A stretch of DNA of 64,000 nucleotides from Colwellia psychrerythraea (GCA_002163005.1 MAAF01000120.1:1-64000), one strand, 5' to 3'. Positions 1-9,399 are shown, counted from the first letter of the stretch. The notes: generated from the sequence alone by a model not told the origin. Translations and numbers: made by a program.

Positions 1-132
1 TCAGTGAATAAAGCTTGGGTTTTAGGTGATGATAGATTTAAGCAGCAAATAGAGAGGCAGCTCGGTGTGTCAGTTTCGCCCAAAGCAAGAGGTGGAGATA
101 GAAAATCAATTAATTATCAAAGCAAAGGCTAG
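1..132 (+). CDS. C-terminal end of REP-associated tyrosine (Y1/RAYT-like) transposase, partial
   Basis: The first frame is open from base 1 to the TAG at 130-132. It encodes about 43 residues including WVLGDDRFKQQIERQLG and a basic tail with PKARGGDRKS. This resembles the extreme C-terminus of RAYT-family (Transposase_17) proteins, where a 'lG...f..qie..lgr' segment precedes a charged tail. The catalytic HUH and Tyr motifs would lie upstream of the window, so they cannot be checked. The assignment rests on a short tail and is moderate to low in certainty. Confidence 0.5.
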   Translation, partial: SVNKAWVLGDDRFKQQIERQLGVSVSPKARGGDRKSINYQSKG

Positions 133-461
133 ACAAGTAATCAATTTACCCTGACCCCTTTGATTTTATAATTTGAAGGCTGAGTTATCAACGAATAAGC
201 GAGTAGATATTGTCATTCGAATGTCATAGATAGCAGCAAATTAGAGAAAGGTATTAAGGAATATTGAAACTCCGGTCTAATACGGAGAAAGAAAAGGTCA
301 TGAATGTAGGTGAAGCTTTAGTCTTACAAGCGTAGCGAAAAGAGGTATCATCATAAACCCAGCAGGTTTTAGATATGTTTTTGCTACCTGATTTGTGCCT
401 GTCCCGAATTGTTTATCATAATCAGTCAAATCAATCGAAGTTAATTTGTTGTTTTATGAAA
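133..461. other. Intergenic region without recognised gene
   Basis: This stretch lies between the transposase tail and the 3' end of the first pilin gene. I see no open frame with a recognisable product. It may hold terminal sequence of the RAYT element, but no clear REP palindrome was found. Confidence 0.5.
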
Positions 462-944
462 CTAACAAATGGCTGCAGCTTTACAAGAACCAGTTGCTGC
501 CCATGTAGAGGCACCCGTTGATGGGTTTTGTGTAGCAGTTAGGATATAAGTGTACGGGCCTCCAGAAATACCTGTTGAAGTTGCCGTGATTCTAACATCA
601 CCATCAGGCACAGGTTCTTGAGTGACAGGAACCGTTGCCGGAACAACATCCCGCATTTCTATTTCTATTTCAACTGATGCAACCATAGTTCCATTCGCCC
701 AACCTGCTGCCGCTGCAGGTGAAGTTATCTGAGCACAATTACCGCCAGTAAGAATACAGATAACTACCGCGGATTTAGCTGGTGTGGTTGCTAGTATTAC
801 TTCCGCGAATTTAGCTTTGTTTACATAAGTATTATAAGCAGGCAGTGCAACTGCTGCTAAAATACCGATAATCGCTACAACGATCATTAATTCAATAAGG
901 GTAAAACCCTTTTGTACCTTGATTACTAAATTGAAGTTTTTCAT
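462..944 (-). CDS. Type IV pilin (PilA/PilE-like), downstream copy
   Basis: A 160-residue prepilin, the major subunit type of type IV pili that is assembled at the inner membrane and used for twitching, adhesion or DNA uptake. The class III signal [19 protein letters not shown] is explicit. Prepilin peptidase would cut after Gly13, leaving N-terminal Phe and Glu5, followed by the hydrophobic assembly helix ending in ALPAY. Two cysteine pairs (CILTGGNC and GSCKAAAIC) fit the usual disulfide-bonded D-region. It lies downstream of a second, clearly related pilin gene on the same strand (1261-1743), so the two probably arose by duplication. A terminator between them suggests that each is transcribed separately. 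Whether it is the major pilin or a minor one cannot be told from sequence. Confidence 0.9.
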   Translation of the reverse strand: MKNFNLVIKVQKGFTLIELMIVVAIIGILAAVALPAYNTYVNKAKFAEVILATTPAKSAVVICILTGGNCAQITSPAAAAGWANGTMVASVEIEIEMRDVVPATVPVTQEPVPDGDVRITATSTGISGGPYTYILTATQNPSTGASTWAATGSCKAAAIC

Positions 945-1197
945 ATTTTATATCTCCAATATTCTATTAATAAACTTGCAGAATCACGTTGATAGTAAGA
1001 TATATTTGTAAGTTGTATTGCTTATAGCAGATTATATTTAACTGAATCGGAAATGATATAATGTCTACTATTTGGTTAGCAATTCAACATTATGTTTTGA
1101 ACTAACGTATAAATACTATATTAATAGTTAAACATATCAGCCTAATTTATTTTAATACTGTAACGGGTAATGCTTGTTTCGTGTACTAAAGAATAAA

Positions 1198-1217
1198 AAA
1201 GCTCCCGAAGGAGCTTT
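1198..1217 (-). terminator. Intrinsic terminator after the upstream pilin gene
   Basis: Perfect 8-bp stem AAAGCTCC/GGAGCTTT with a TTCG tetraloop read on the minus strand, followed by a T-run. It sits about 45 bases past the stop of the 1261-1743 pilin gene. It would insulate that gene from the downstream pilin gene. Confidence 0.85.
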
Positions 1218-1260
1218 ATTGATTTATTAATAATAATTTTCATTTAAAAAAATGTTTTTA

Positions 1261-1743
1261 TTAACAAAGACCTGCTGCAAGACATGAACCTGAAATTACC
1301 CAGACTGATGCTCCTGTCGTTGAATTTTCTGACGCCGTTAATATATAATCGTATGCTGTACCACTTAACTCTACCGAAGTCGCTGTAATTATAACGTTAC
1401 CAGTAGCTATTTCGTCAGTAAGATCAGCAGGAGTTGATAGGTCTAATTCCATCTCAATTTCTACTTCTACCGAGTCAACTATAGGTCCATTAGCCCAACC
1501 AGCAGCAACTGTAGGTGATTCTAATGAAGTACAACCGCTGCCTGTTTGAATACAAATAGTAACAGCCGTTTTAGCTGCTGATGTTGCCAATACAACTTCA
1601 GAGAACTTAGCTCTGTCTGTATAAGTTTTATAAGCAGGCAAAGCTACAGCTGCCAAAATACCGATAATCGCTACCACGATCATTAATTCAATTAACGTAA
1701 AACCTTTCTGTGCACTTTTTTTCATAGTTTTTAAGTTTTTCAT
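1261..1743 (-). CDS. Type IV pilin (PilA/PilE-like), upstream copy
   Basis: A 160-residue prepilin closely related to the neighbouring 462-944 product. The same processing site ([18 protein letters not shown]) is followed by the amphipathic N-terminal helix, with Glu at mature position 5. The sequences then diverge, while the cysteine layout (CIQTGSGC and GSCLAAGLC) is kept. The leader is three residues longer ([14 protein letters not shown]), with an alternative Met at residue 7. Both copies have the same length and an identical assembly helix. Divergence is concentrated in the surface-exposed half, as expected for pilin paralogues. The gene is followed by its own terminator. Confidence 0.9.
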   Translation of the reverse strand: MKNLKTMKKSAQKGFTLIELMIVVAIIGILAAVALPAYKTYTDRAKFSEVVLATSAAKTAVTICIQTGSGCTSLESPTVAAGWANGPIVDSVEVEIEMELDLSTPADLTDEIATGNVIITATSVELSGTAYDYILTASENSTTGASVWVISGSCLAAGLC

Positions 1744-2052
1744 ATTTGTACTTCCATTTAGTTTTTACGGGGGCTGACTGCATACTGCGACAAAATTTAA
1801 TAAATGTAAAACTTTGTTGCAATTTTTTTTGTTTTTATTACTGGTCAATCACTTAGTGGTTACTTTGTGGTCAATTGTTAGCGAGATTTAACTAGATATT
1901 AACTTTTTTGAAATATTAGCCTCTGTTACCACAAATAACGCTAAGCCTTGCTAATATCAGTGTCAGCTCTTCGTTTATCAGCAATAGCATTGCTACTTAT
2001 AAGTAGTAAATGGCATTTATTGAGAAAGATTAACTTTATTCAATAAATATAG
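1744..2052. other. Divergent intergenic region between pilin genes and rplM
   Basis: This region contains the upstream sequence of the pilin gene (- strand) and, at its right edge, the rplM promoter. I searched for a sigma-54 site (TGGCAC-N5-TTGC), which is common before pilA, and found no convincing match. No gene is seen. Confidence 0.5.
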
Positions 2053-2276
2053 GTGATTTTTACTAATTATTTCTGTATAATCCGCGCTCCCTACGTTACA
2101 AAAGCCTATTGTTTTGTGGTTTCTTTTTACTTTTAGTTAAAAGGTTCCCTATAAATAGTGGCGCTGGGCTCGATGCTCGAAGGGGCAATGGCGTAGTCCA
2201 TTTAACCGGTAATTAGCATTTTTTAGGAAATGTTTAGATTATCATTTAAGTAACATTTTTAAGATTGGGTTTTTTA
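2053..2276 (+). promoter_or_regulatory. Promoter and roughly 190-nt 5' leader of rplM-rpsI
   Basis: A perfect TATAAT lies at 2076-2081 with a poor -35 region. The transcript would start near 2088, leaving a long untranslated leader before the rplM ATG at 2277. The leader contains a GC-richer block at about 2160-2210 that stands out from the AT-rich surroundings and could fold. In E. coli this operon is autoregulated by L13, so a leader that binds protein is plausible here, though I could not fold it. Confidence 0.6.
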
Positions 2277-2705
2277 ATGAAAACTTTTGTAGCAAAACCA
2301 GCAAGCGTACAACGCGAATGGTTCTTAGTGGACGCCGAAGATAAAACTTTAGGTCGTATCGCTACTGAAATTGCAACCCGTTTACGCGGTAAGCATAAAG
2401 CAGAATATACACCTCACGTAGATACTGGCGATTATATCGTTGTTATCAATGCTGAAAAAGTACGTGTAACAGGTAACAAAGCGAAAGGTAAAATTTACTA
2501 CTCGCATACTGAATTCCCTGGTGGACTTAAGCAAATTAGCTTTGAAAAGTTAATTGAAAAAGCGCCAACACGCGTTCTTGAATTTGCAGTGAAAGGCATG
2601 TTACCTAAAGGTCCTTTAGGTCGTGAAATGTTCCGCAAATTAAAAGTATATGCAGGCCCTGAGCATGCACATACAGCACAACAACCACAACTTTTGGAGC
2701 TTTAA
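2277..2705 (+). CDS. rplM: 50S ribosomal protein L13
   Basis: Large-subunit ribosomal protein that binds 23S rRNA early in assembly. The 142-residue product matches E. coli L13 almost throughout ([48 protein letters not shown]). An upstream TTG at 2265 is in frame, but the conserved N-terminus MKTFVAKP places the start at ATG 2277. It is followed after 3 nt by rpsI, the usual two-gene operon. The upstream Shine-Dalgarno is weak (only GGG), perhaps because of leader-mediated control. Confidence 0.97.
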
Positions 2706-2708
2706 GCA

Positions 2709-3101
2709 ATGGCTGATAATCAATATTACGGTACTGGTCGTCGCAAGAGCTCAACTGCTCGTGTGTTCATGAAAGCTGGTAACGGTGCAATCACAATAAA
2801 CAAACGTGACATTTCTGAGTACTTCGGTCGTGAAACTGCTCGTATGGTTGTTCGTCAACCATTAGAGTTAGTTGAAATGTTAGAAAAGTTTGACTTCAAC
2901 ATCTCTGTAGTAGGTGGTGGTATTTCAGGTCAAGCTGGCGCGATTCGTCACGGTATTACTCGTGCATTAATGGTTTTTGATGAAACTCTACGTAGTGAAC
3001 TACGTAAAGCTGGATTCGTTACTCGTGATGCGCGTAAAGTTGAGCGTAAGAAAGTTGGTCTTCATAAAGCACGTAAGAAGCCACAATTCTCAAAACGTTA
3101 A
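2709..3101 (+). CDS. rpsI: 30S ribosomal protein S9
   Basis: Small-subunit ribosomal protein whose C-terminal tail reaches the P-site tRNA. The 130 residues equal the family length, starting [19 protein letters not shown] and ending with the basic tail [11 protein letters not shown], which carries the conserved terminal Lys-Arg. A GGAG Shine-Dalgarno sits at about 2695. It is co-transcribed with rplM, and a clear terminator follows at 3268. Confidence 0.97.
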   Translation: MADNQYYGTGRRKSSTARVFMKAGNGAITINKRDISEYFGRETARMVVRQPLELVEMLEKFDFNISVVGGGISGQAGAIRHGITRALMVFDETLRSELRKAGFVTRDARKVERKKVGLHKARKKPQFSKR

Positions 3102-3109
3102 TTTTCGTC

Positions 3110-3227
3110 ATGCTCAGCATTTATGCTGCGTTGTTATCATTATTCGCCCCAGTTATTTAGTTAATCTACGAATTACCTAAAATATGCAGGGGCTCATAAT
3201 TCAACGCCTTGCCTAAATGCAGAACAT
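3110..3227. repeat. Palindromic intergenic repeat, possibly a distant relative of the 264-bp MITE
   Basis: Imperfect terminal inverted repeats ATGCTCAGCATTTA (3110-3123) and TAAATGCAGAACAT (3214-3227) bound a 118-bp non-coding block just after rpsI. It contains TATGCTGCGTTGTTA and CAACGCCTTGCCTA. These resemble the core words TATGCTGCGTTATT and CAATGCCTTGCCTA of the MITE copies at 53013 and 62158. The relation is suggested by these words only. Confidence 0.45.
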
Positions 3228-3267
3228 TTAGAAAATACAGTGTATAGATTCAGAGTTTATACATTTC

Positions 3268-3294
3268 AAAAACCGGCCTTGTGTCGGTTTTTTT
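3268..3294 (+). terminator. Terminator of rplM-rpsI
   Basis: Stem AAACCG/CGGTTT around GCCTTGTGT, followed by a seven-base T-run. Confidence 0.85.
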
Positions 3295-3663
3295 ATGCTT
3301 GCAATTTGGCAAGTCAACTTTTTATGAGAGTCTGGGATTATCATGACTCTGATGGATGTGGTTTGCGGCTTAAGGAGCAGCTCCTCATTGTGAATAAGTC
3401 CTATTAACTTGCTCTAATTATTCATTACTTACTCTATTTCAAAGTATTTCAAATTATTTCTGTTTTTACAGTGTCTAAGCCTCTTTTTACCTTGTAAAAA
3501 ACACGCTATTTCTTTATGATCGTAAAAATTTTTTGTCGATATACCACTTGGTATGAATTTGATCTAACAAAAACAAACGCTGTGCTTGCTGGTTATTATA
3601 AATTTATTGCTTAGTTAGTCATAAAAATAATTGTTTTGTTAGTGTCTTAGTTGGAGAGTATGA
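3295..3663. other. Intergenic region upstream of petABC
   Basis: AT-rich non-coding stretch that should contain the petABC promoter. An imperfect palindrome ATACCACTTGGTAT lies at about 3541-3554. I could not single out a convincing -35/-10 pair. A GGAG Shine-Dalgarno (TTGGAGAGT) precedes the petA ATG. Confidence 0.5.
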
Positions 3664-4266
3664 ATGAGCAATGTGCCTGTAAATAACGGCCGCAGACGCT
3701 TCCTGACCGCTGCTACTGCAGTTGTTGGTGGTGCTGGTGTGGTTGGGGCTGCTGTACCTTTTATTGCTTCCTGGAATCCAAGTGCTCGCGCGAAAGCAGC
3801 GGGTGCTCCAGTTGAAGTTAATATAGGTAAATTACAGCCTGGTCAATTAATCCGTGCAGAATGGCGAGGTAAACCCGTTTACGTAGTACGTAGAACGGAA
3901 CAAACAGTTAATAATTTAGCTAAACATGATGACCAGTTGCGTGATCCTAATTCTGAGAAAGCCCAGCAACCTGTTTATGCAACTAATGCCTATCGTTCAA
4001 TTAAACCTGAATTCTTAGTTGCTTTAGGTGTTTGTACTCATTTAGGTTGTGCGCCTACTCATCATGGCGGTGATTTCGACCAGTTCGTTGAAGGCGTTCC
4101 AAATGGCTTCTTCTGTCCATGCCATGGTAGTAAATTTGATATGGCTGGTCGTGTATTTCAAGGCGTTCCTGCACCATTAAATTTAGTGGTTCCAGAGCAT
4201 TCTTTTATCAACGATGACACTTTGTTAATCGGTGTTAGCTCTGATGCAATTAAGGGAGATGCATAA
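3664..4266 (+). CDS. petA: Ubiquinol-cytochrome c reductase, Rieske iron-sulfur subunit
   Basis: Membrane-anchored 2Fe-2S subunit of the cytochrome bc1 complex (complex III) that takes one electron from ubiquinol and passes it to cytochrome c1. The 200-residue protein has an N-terminal twin-arginine-like segment (GRRRFLTAATAVVGG) that doubles as the single membrane anchor. The two Rieske boxes CTHLGC and CPCHGS supply the Cys and His ligands and the disulfide cysteines. The GVPAPLNLVVPEH region completes the cluster fold. Its stop overlaps the petB start (TAATG), giving a tight petA-petB-petC operon. Confidence 0.95.
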   Translation: MSNVPVNNGRRRFLTAATAVVGGAGVVGAAVPFIASWNPSARAKAAGAPVEVNIGKLQPGQLIRAEWRGKPVYVVRRTEQTVNNLAKHDDQLRDPNSEKAQQPVYATNAYRSIKPEFLVALGVCTHLGCAPTHHGGDFDQFVEGVPNGFFCPCHGSKFDMAGRVFQGVPAPLNLVVPEHSFINDDTLLIGVSSDAIKGDA

Positions 4267-5543
4267 TGTTAATGAAATTAGCTACTGACTTCATGGGCTG
4301 GATTGATAAACGTTTACCTGTAACCGATGCTTGGAATAAACATTTAGCTCAGTATCCAGCACCAAAAAACTTTAACTTTTGGTACTTTTTTGGTTCTTTA
4401 GCCATGTTAGTACTAGTTAACCAAATTGTTACTGGTATTTGGCTAACAATGAACTACGAGCCATCTGGTGATGGTGCTTTTGCGTCTGTTGAGTATATCA
4501 TGCGTGATGTCGACTTTGGTTGGTTATTACGTTACATGCATTCTACTGGAGCGTCTGCCTTTTTCGTCGTTGTATACATGCACATGATGCGTGGTCTTAT
4601 GTACGGCTCATACCAAAAACCTCGCGAATTACTATGGATCTTCGGTATGTTGATCTTCTTAGTATTAATGGCTGAAGCTTTCATGGGTTACTTATTACCT
4701 TGGGGTAATATGTCATATTGGGGCGCACAGGTAATTATTTCCCTGTTTGGCGCTGTGCCAATTATTGGTGATGATTTAACGCTTTGGATACGTGGTGATT
4801 ACGTAATTTCGGGTGCTACATTAAACCGTTTCTTTGCTTTACACGTTATTGCTATGCCATTGGTATTGGTTGTTCTAGTGTTCTTGCATATTCTTGCCTT
4901 GCATGAAGTGGGTTCAAATAACCCTGAAGGTATTGACATTAAAAAGCCTAAAGGCAGTGTTAAACCTGAAGAACTAAGTAAGTTTACTTTCCATAAACAA
5001 TATAGTGAAAAATACGATATTGTTGATGCTGTACCTTTCCACCCTTATTATTCTGTAAAAGATATTATGGGCGTTGCTGGTTTCTTATTTTTATTCTGTT
5101 GGGTAATGTTCTTCGCACCAGAGGGCGGTGGCTACTTTATGGAAGCACCAAACTTTACGCCTGCGAATGGTTTGAAAACACCTGAGCATATTGCACCAGT
5201 ATGGTATTTTGGTCCGTTCTACACCATTTTACGTGTTGTTCCTGATAAGTTATTAGGCGCAGTTGCTATGTTTGGCGCTATCGTGATGTTATTTGCCTTA
5301 CCATGGTTTGATCGTGGCATAGTTAAATCTGTTCGCTACCGTTCAAAATTACATTTAGTTAACTTAATTCAATTCGCTATTTGTTTTGTTGTTCTTGGCG
5401 CTTTAGGTACTATGCCTGCAACACCAACGGCTAATTTAATTGGTGTCATTGCTAGTTTTGGTTATTTTGGTTTCTTTATTGCTTTGTGGTTCTACAGCAA
5501 AAATGAAAATACTAAACCAGTTCCAGAAAGGATTGCAGACTAA
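4266..5543 (+). CDS. petB: Ubiquinol-cytochrome c reductase, cytochrome b subunit
   Basis: Integral membrane diheme subunit with the Qo and Qi quinone sites of the bc1 complex. The 425 residues contain the heme-ligating histidine pairs in helices B and D (MHSTGASAFFVVVYMHM and ALHVIAMPLVLVVLVFLHI). The Qo-site motif appears as PVWYFGPFY, a PEWY variant with Val in place of Glu after the first Pro. At least eight hydrophobic segments are visible. The start overlaps the petA stop. A second in-frame ATG two codons in (4272) could be the true start. The stop overlaps the petC start. Confidence 0.95.
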   Translation: MLMKLATDFMGWIDKRLPVTDAWNKHLAQYPAPKNFNFWYFFGSLAMLVLVNQIVTGIWLTMNYEPSGDGAFASVEYIMRDVDFGWLLRYMHSTGASAFFVVVYMHMMRGLMYGSYQKPRELLWIFGMLIFLVLMAEAFMGYLLPWGNMSYWGAQVIISLFGAVPIIGDDLTLWIRGDYVISGATLNRFFALHVIAMPLVLVVLVFLHILALHEVGSNNPEGIDIKKPKGSVKPEELSKFTFHKQYSEKYDIVDAVPFHPYYSVKDIMGVAGFLFLFCWVMFFAPEGGGYFMEAPNFTPANGLKTPEHIAPVWYFGPFYTILRVVPDKLLGAVAMFGAIVMLFALPWFDRGIVKSVRYRSKLHLVNLIQFAICFVVLGALGTMPATPTANLIGVIASFGYFGFFIALWFYSKNENTKPVPERIAD

Positions 5544-6301
5544 TGAAAAAATTAATTATAGCCGCTACTTTCGGCATACTTTTCAGCGTAACGACACTTT
5601 TGTCGTTCACTGCTGTTGCTTCAGGGCCTAGCATTCATCTAGATAAAGCTAATAATGATTTATCGGATAAAGAGTCTTTGAAAAAAGGTTTTAAAACATA
5701 TCTTAACTATTGTTTAGGCTGTCATCAGTTACAATACCAGCGTTACAATCGTACTTTTGACGATTTAGGTATTGATAAAGCTGATGGTATTGCTAACTAC
5801 ATGCCTACAGGTGATAAAGTTGGTGGTCATATTCTAAATACCATGCCAGAAAATGAAGCGGCAAAATGGTTTGGTAGCGCGCCACCAGATTTAACTTTGG
5901 AAGCACGTTTACGTAGTCCTGATTGGATTTATACTTACTTACGTTCTTTTTATATTGATGAATCACGTCCATTTGACGTAAATAATACAGTATTTAAAGA
6001 TGTAGGTATGCCGCATGTTTTACAAAATTTGCAAGGTGTAAGTACTTTAGTTGTACATAAAGAGCTTGACGAACATGGCGAAGAGCACGAAGTCTCTAGC
6101 TTATCACCAGCAATGGGTGGTAGTTTAACTGCTGAAGAGTATGATGTAGTAGTACGTGACTTAACAAACTTTTTAGAATATGTTGGTGAGCCGAATAAAC
6201 TTGAGCGTAAAGCGATTGGTTATTGGGTATTAGCTTTCTTATTCTTCTTCTTTATTATTTCTTATTTCCTTAAGAAAGAGTATTGGAAAGACGTACACTA
6301 A
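5543..6301 (+). CDS. petC: Ubiquinol-cytochrome c reductase, cytochrome c1 subunit
   Basis: Periplasmic heme-c subunit anchored by a C-terminal helix that hands electrons to soluble cytochrome c. The 252-residue product has a cleavable signal peptide (MKKLIIAATFGILFSVTTLL...AVASG). The heme attachment motif CLGCH is near residue 57. The distal Met ligand may lie in SPAMGGSL, and the C-terminal membrane helix is VLAFLFFFFIISYFL followed by KKEY. It is the last gene of petABC, and a strong hairpin terminator follows within 25 nt. Confidence 0.95.
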   Translation: MKKLIIAATFGILFSVTTLLSFTAVASGPSIHLDKANNDLSDKESLKKGFKTYLNYCLGCHQLQYQRYNRTFDDLGIDKADGIANYMPTGDKVGGHILNTMPENEAAKWFGSAPPDLTLEARLRSPDWIYTYLRSFYIDESRPFDVNNTVFKDVGMPHVLQNLQGVSTLVVHKELDEHGEEHEVSSLSPAMGGSLTAEEYDVVVRDLTNFLEYVGEPNKLERKAIGYWVLAFLFFFFIISYFLKKEYWKDVH

Positions 6302-6323
6302 GTTATTATTGCAATAAATTTCA

Positions 6324-6360
6324 GGGGGGATTCGATAGTCAAATATCGAATTCCCCTTTA
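6324..6360 (+). terminator. Terminator of petABC
   Basis: Long stem GGGGATTCGATA/TATCGAATTCCCC around GTCAAA (one bulged base), followed by TTTATT. The remaining bases up to 6556 should contain the sspA promoter. Confidence 0.85.
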
Positions 6361-6556
6361 TTAGTTTTTAAAGTAATAGCAGTTTCATTAATTATATGAT
6401 CTACTTTATACGCAGGAGAAATAGCCAAATACAAGGCATTTATTTGAATAACTAGTTGTTCTAATTATTAAATAAATAACGACGTAGTTGGTGATTTAGC
6501 AAGTAGAAATGATCACATAGTTTGTGAAATTCCTATAAACGATTTTAGGAGGCTCT

Positions 6557-7198
6557 ATGGCCGTAGCAGCAAATAAACGCTCTGTGATGACGTTGTTCTC
6601 TCATGCAGATGATATGTATAGTCATCAGACACGCATTGTTCTAGCAGAAAAAGGTGTTGGTGTTGACATCAACTTAGTTGATTTAGCTAACTTGCCTGAA
6701 GACCTATTGGACTTGAATCCATATGGTACAGTACCGACTTTAATTGATCGTGAATTAGCACTATATGAAGCTAAAATCATTGTTGAATATTTAGACGAAC
6801 GTTTTCCTCATCCACCATTGATGCCCGTTTACCCTGTGGCACGTGGTCGTAGCCGTTTATTGATGCATCGCATGGAGCAAGATTGGTATAGTCTTACTAA
6901 AGTGATTATGTCTGGCACTGCAACAGAAGCAGCAAAAGCGCGTCAAGAATTAAAAGAGAGCTTACTAAGTATTGCGCCAATTTTAAACGAAGCACCCTAC
7001 TTTATGAGTGAAGAGTACAGCTTAGTTGATTGTTATTTAGCACCTTTATTATGGCGTTTGCCTGTATTTGGTATTGAATTAACTGGTCAAGGTTCAAAAG
7101 AACTTAAAACGTACATGTTACGTGTGTTTGAACGTGAATCATTTCAGGCGTCATTGACTGAAGAAGAACGTGAATTACGCTTTGGTCATCCAGCATAA
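6557..7198 (+). CDS. sspA: Stringent starvation protein A, glutathione-S-transferase-like RNA polymerase-associated factor
   Basis: SspA binds RNA polymerase and helps cells survive starvation and acid stress in enterobacteria. The 213-residue product shows the GST fold: an N-terminal thioredoxin-like domain (residues about 10-88, NPYGTVPTLIDRELALYEA) and an all-helical domain with the conserved PHPPLMPVYPVARGRSR and LVDCYLAPLLWRLP stretches. Like SspA elsewhere it lacks a catalytic GST Tyr/Ser pattern. An AGGAGG Shine-Dalgarno precedes the ATG. The stop overlaps the sspB start (TAATG), as in the canonical sspAB operon. Confidence 0.95.
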   Translation: MAVAANKRSVMTLFSHADDMYSHQTRIVLAEKGVGVDINLVDLANLPEDLLDLNPYGTVPTLIDRELALYEAKIIVEYLDERFPHPPLMPVYPVARGRSRLLMHRMEQDWYSLTKVIMSGTATEAAKARQELKESLLSIAPILNEAPYFMSEEYSLVDCYLAPLLWRLPVFGIELTGQGSKELKTYMLRVFERESFQASLTEEERELRFGHPA

Positions 7199-7677
7199 TG
7201 GATGACGCAACACCTAACTCAATGAGCTCGAATAAGCCTTATTTAGTTAAGGCTTTTTATGAGTGGATTTCAGATAATGACCTAACGCCATACATTATGG
7301 TAGACGTTAATGTTTACGGTGTGTTAGTGCCGACGAGTTATGTTGCTGATGGGCAGATTGTTTTAAATGTTGCCAGTTCAGCTGTTGGTACTATCGCATT
7401 GGGTGATAAAGCTATTGAGTTCAGCGCCCGTTTTGGCGGTAAATTAGAGCACATTACCGTACCTTATGGTGCTATAGGTGCTATATACGCTAAAGAAAAT
7501 GGTGCAGGGACTTCATTACCAATTGAACATCCTATTGAGGATGAAGATGAGGTGGTTGATGTCATTCCTGAAAAACCAAAGTCTACGTTAAGTAGTGTTG
7601 CTTCAACGGGTAGTGAGACTGAAAAGTCGAACAAGCCAAAGGGAAAAAGTAAAGTTAGTCTAAAAATTATTAAATAG
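7198..7677 (+). CDS. sspB: Stringent starvation protein B, ClpXP protease specificity factor
   Basis: Adaptor that binds ssrA-tagged proteins and tethers them to ClpX for degradation. The folded domain is residues about 13-115 (KPYLVKAFYEWISDNDLTPY, VPTSYVADGQIVLNV, FSARFGGK). An acidic, low-complexity linker (HPIEDEDEVVDVIPEKP...) leads to a C-terminal tail SKVSLKIIK that corresponds to the ClpX-binding peptide. The start codon used overlaps the sspA stop. An in-frame ATG at 7222, closer to the conserved region, is an alternative. A strong terminator follows. Confidence 0.95.
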   Translation: MDDATPNSMSSNKPYLVKAFYEWISDNDLTPYIMVDVNVYGVLVPTSYVADGQIVLNVASSAVGTIALGDKAIEFSARFGGKLEHITVPYGAIGAIYAKENGAGTSLPIEHPIEDEDEVVDVIPEKPKSTLSSVASTGSETEKSNKPKGKSKVSLKIIK

Positions 7678-7701
7678 TTTTAACTTGTTTTTTATATATG
7701 C

Positions 7702-7740
7702 AAAAACCTGTAAATATCTTTGATATTTACAGGTTTTTTT
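7702..7740. terminator. Bidirectional terminator between sspB and dolP
   Basis: A 17-bp perfect stem AAAAACCTGTAAATATC/GATATTTACAGGTTTTT with a TTT loop, flanked by T-runs on both strands. It serves the convergent genes sspB (+) and dolP (-). Confidence 0.9.
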
Positions 7741-7769
7741 TGTTTTAATTTCAGTAGTATAAGTAAGTG

Positions 7770-8378
7770 TTAGATATATTCAAAGGCTTTAAATACGCGG
7801 CTGACACCGTTAATGTTACGCGTGATTTCTACCACAATATTAGCTTCTTTTTGAGTTACTAAGCCTAAAAGAAATACTTCAGAATTCTCAGTGACAACTT
7901 TAATATCTTTCGCATTGACTTCGCCGTTAGCAAGCAAAGCAGATTTGACTTTAGATGTGAGCCAAATATCATTACTTTGCGTGGTTATAGCGGTCGTAGA
8001 GCCAATCCGAATTTGATTATGTATGGTCACAATATCGGGTACATCTTGGATGGTTTTTATCGCGAGATCTCTCAAGTAGCTGTTAGGTGCTTGACCAATA
8101 ACTAATACAGTGCCATTCATACTAACGACATGTAAATTAGTGTTATTAGATAATGCCTTTTGCTTGTTCAATTCATTATGAGCGATAAACTCAATACTTT
8201 GGTCGTCAATTTGTTTACTGAAAGTTCGCCTATCAGCCACTATAGAAGCTCCCGCGGTAACGGCAACGACAGTGGCAACTGCACAACCTTGCAACGCTGA
8301 AACTAGCATGAGAAGTCCTGCAATTTGTGCAGTTTTTCCCTTAACTAATACCGATAATCCATTCTTTATAATAGGCAT
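7770..8378 (-). CDS. dolP: Outer membrane lipoprotein with two BON domains (DolP/YraP family)
   Basis: Outer-membrane lipoprotein with two BON domains, important for envelope integrity and amidase control at the division site in E. coli. The 202-residue product has a lipobox ALQGC with Cys32, then two BON domains (about 45-118 and 128-200) with the typical glycine spacing (VSMNGTVLVIGQAPN and TENSEVFLLGLVTQKEA). Its ATG directly abuts the diaA stop, so it is the last gene of a lpoA-yraN-diaA-dolP operon that matches the E. coli yraM-yraN-diaA-dolP order. Confidence 0.9.
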   Translation of the reverse strand: MPIIKNGLSVLVKGKTAQIAGLLMLVSALQGCAVATVVAVTAGASIVADRRTFSKQIDDQSIEFIAHNELNKQKALSNNTNLHVVSMNGTVLVIGQAPNSYLRDLAIKTIQDVPDIVTIHNQIRIGSTTAITTQSNDIWLTSKVKSALLANGEVNAKDIKVVTENSEVFLLGLVTQKEANIVVEITRNINGVSRVFKAFEYI

Positions 8379-8987
<609 letters not shown>

Positions 8988-9009
8988 CTATATAAATAAA
9001 ATTAGAAGG

Positions 9010-9399
9010 TTAAAAGGCATTCTTTAACCAAGTAACCTGTGGTTGAACAATATCGCCTTCAAGGGTTACCACATCAATACGACAGGGAGTATTATATTCA
9101 TTTAAGCCGCGTTGATGTAGATAAAATGTTATGCAATGTTTAACCTTTTTCTGTTTACTCGCTGAAATTGCTGCAATAGCACCACCGAATCCTTTGCTTT
9201 TACGGTATTTTACTTCAACAAAAACATAGGTATTGCCATCAAGCATAATGAGATCAACTTCACCTTGGCGAGAGTGAAAATTTCTTTCAATAAGAATTAG
9301 CCCTTGCTTAGACAAGTACTGTTCAGCAAAGCTTTCAGTAATTTGTCCTTTGTCCGTACTTGTTGTGTCTTTAGCTGAGGTTTTATTATTCCATAGCAA
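9010..9399 (-). CDS. yraN: YraN/UPF0102 family, endonuclease-like fold
   Basis: A 129-residue member of the UPF0102 family, which has a restriction-endonuclease-like fold and no settled function. The family signature GEVDLIMLDGNTYVFVEVKY contains the Asp and Glu-Val-Lys residues of a PD-(D/E)XK-like centre. Preceding residues AEQYLSKQGLILIERNF are also typical. The ATG overlaps the end of lpoA by 14 nt, indicating translational coupling. It lies in the conserved lpoA-yraN-diaA-dolP order. Confidence 0.9.
   Translation of the reverse strand: MLWNNKTSAKDTTSTDKGQITESFAEQYLSKQGLILIERNFHSRQGEVDLIMLDGNTYVFVEVKYRKSKGFGGAIAAISASKQKKVKHCITFYLHQRGLNEYNTPCRIDVVTLEGDIVQPQVTWLKNAF

Noticed and set aside
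945-1197. Sigma-54 promoter for the pilin genes
   Set aside because: No TGGCAC-N5-TTGC match was found upstream of either pilin gene.
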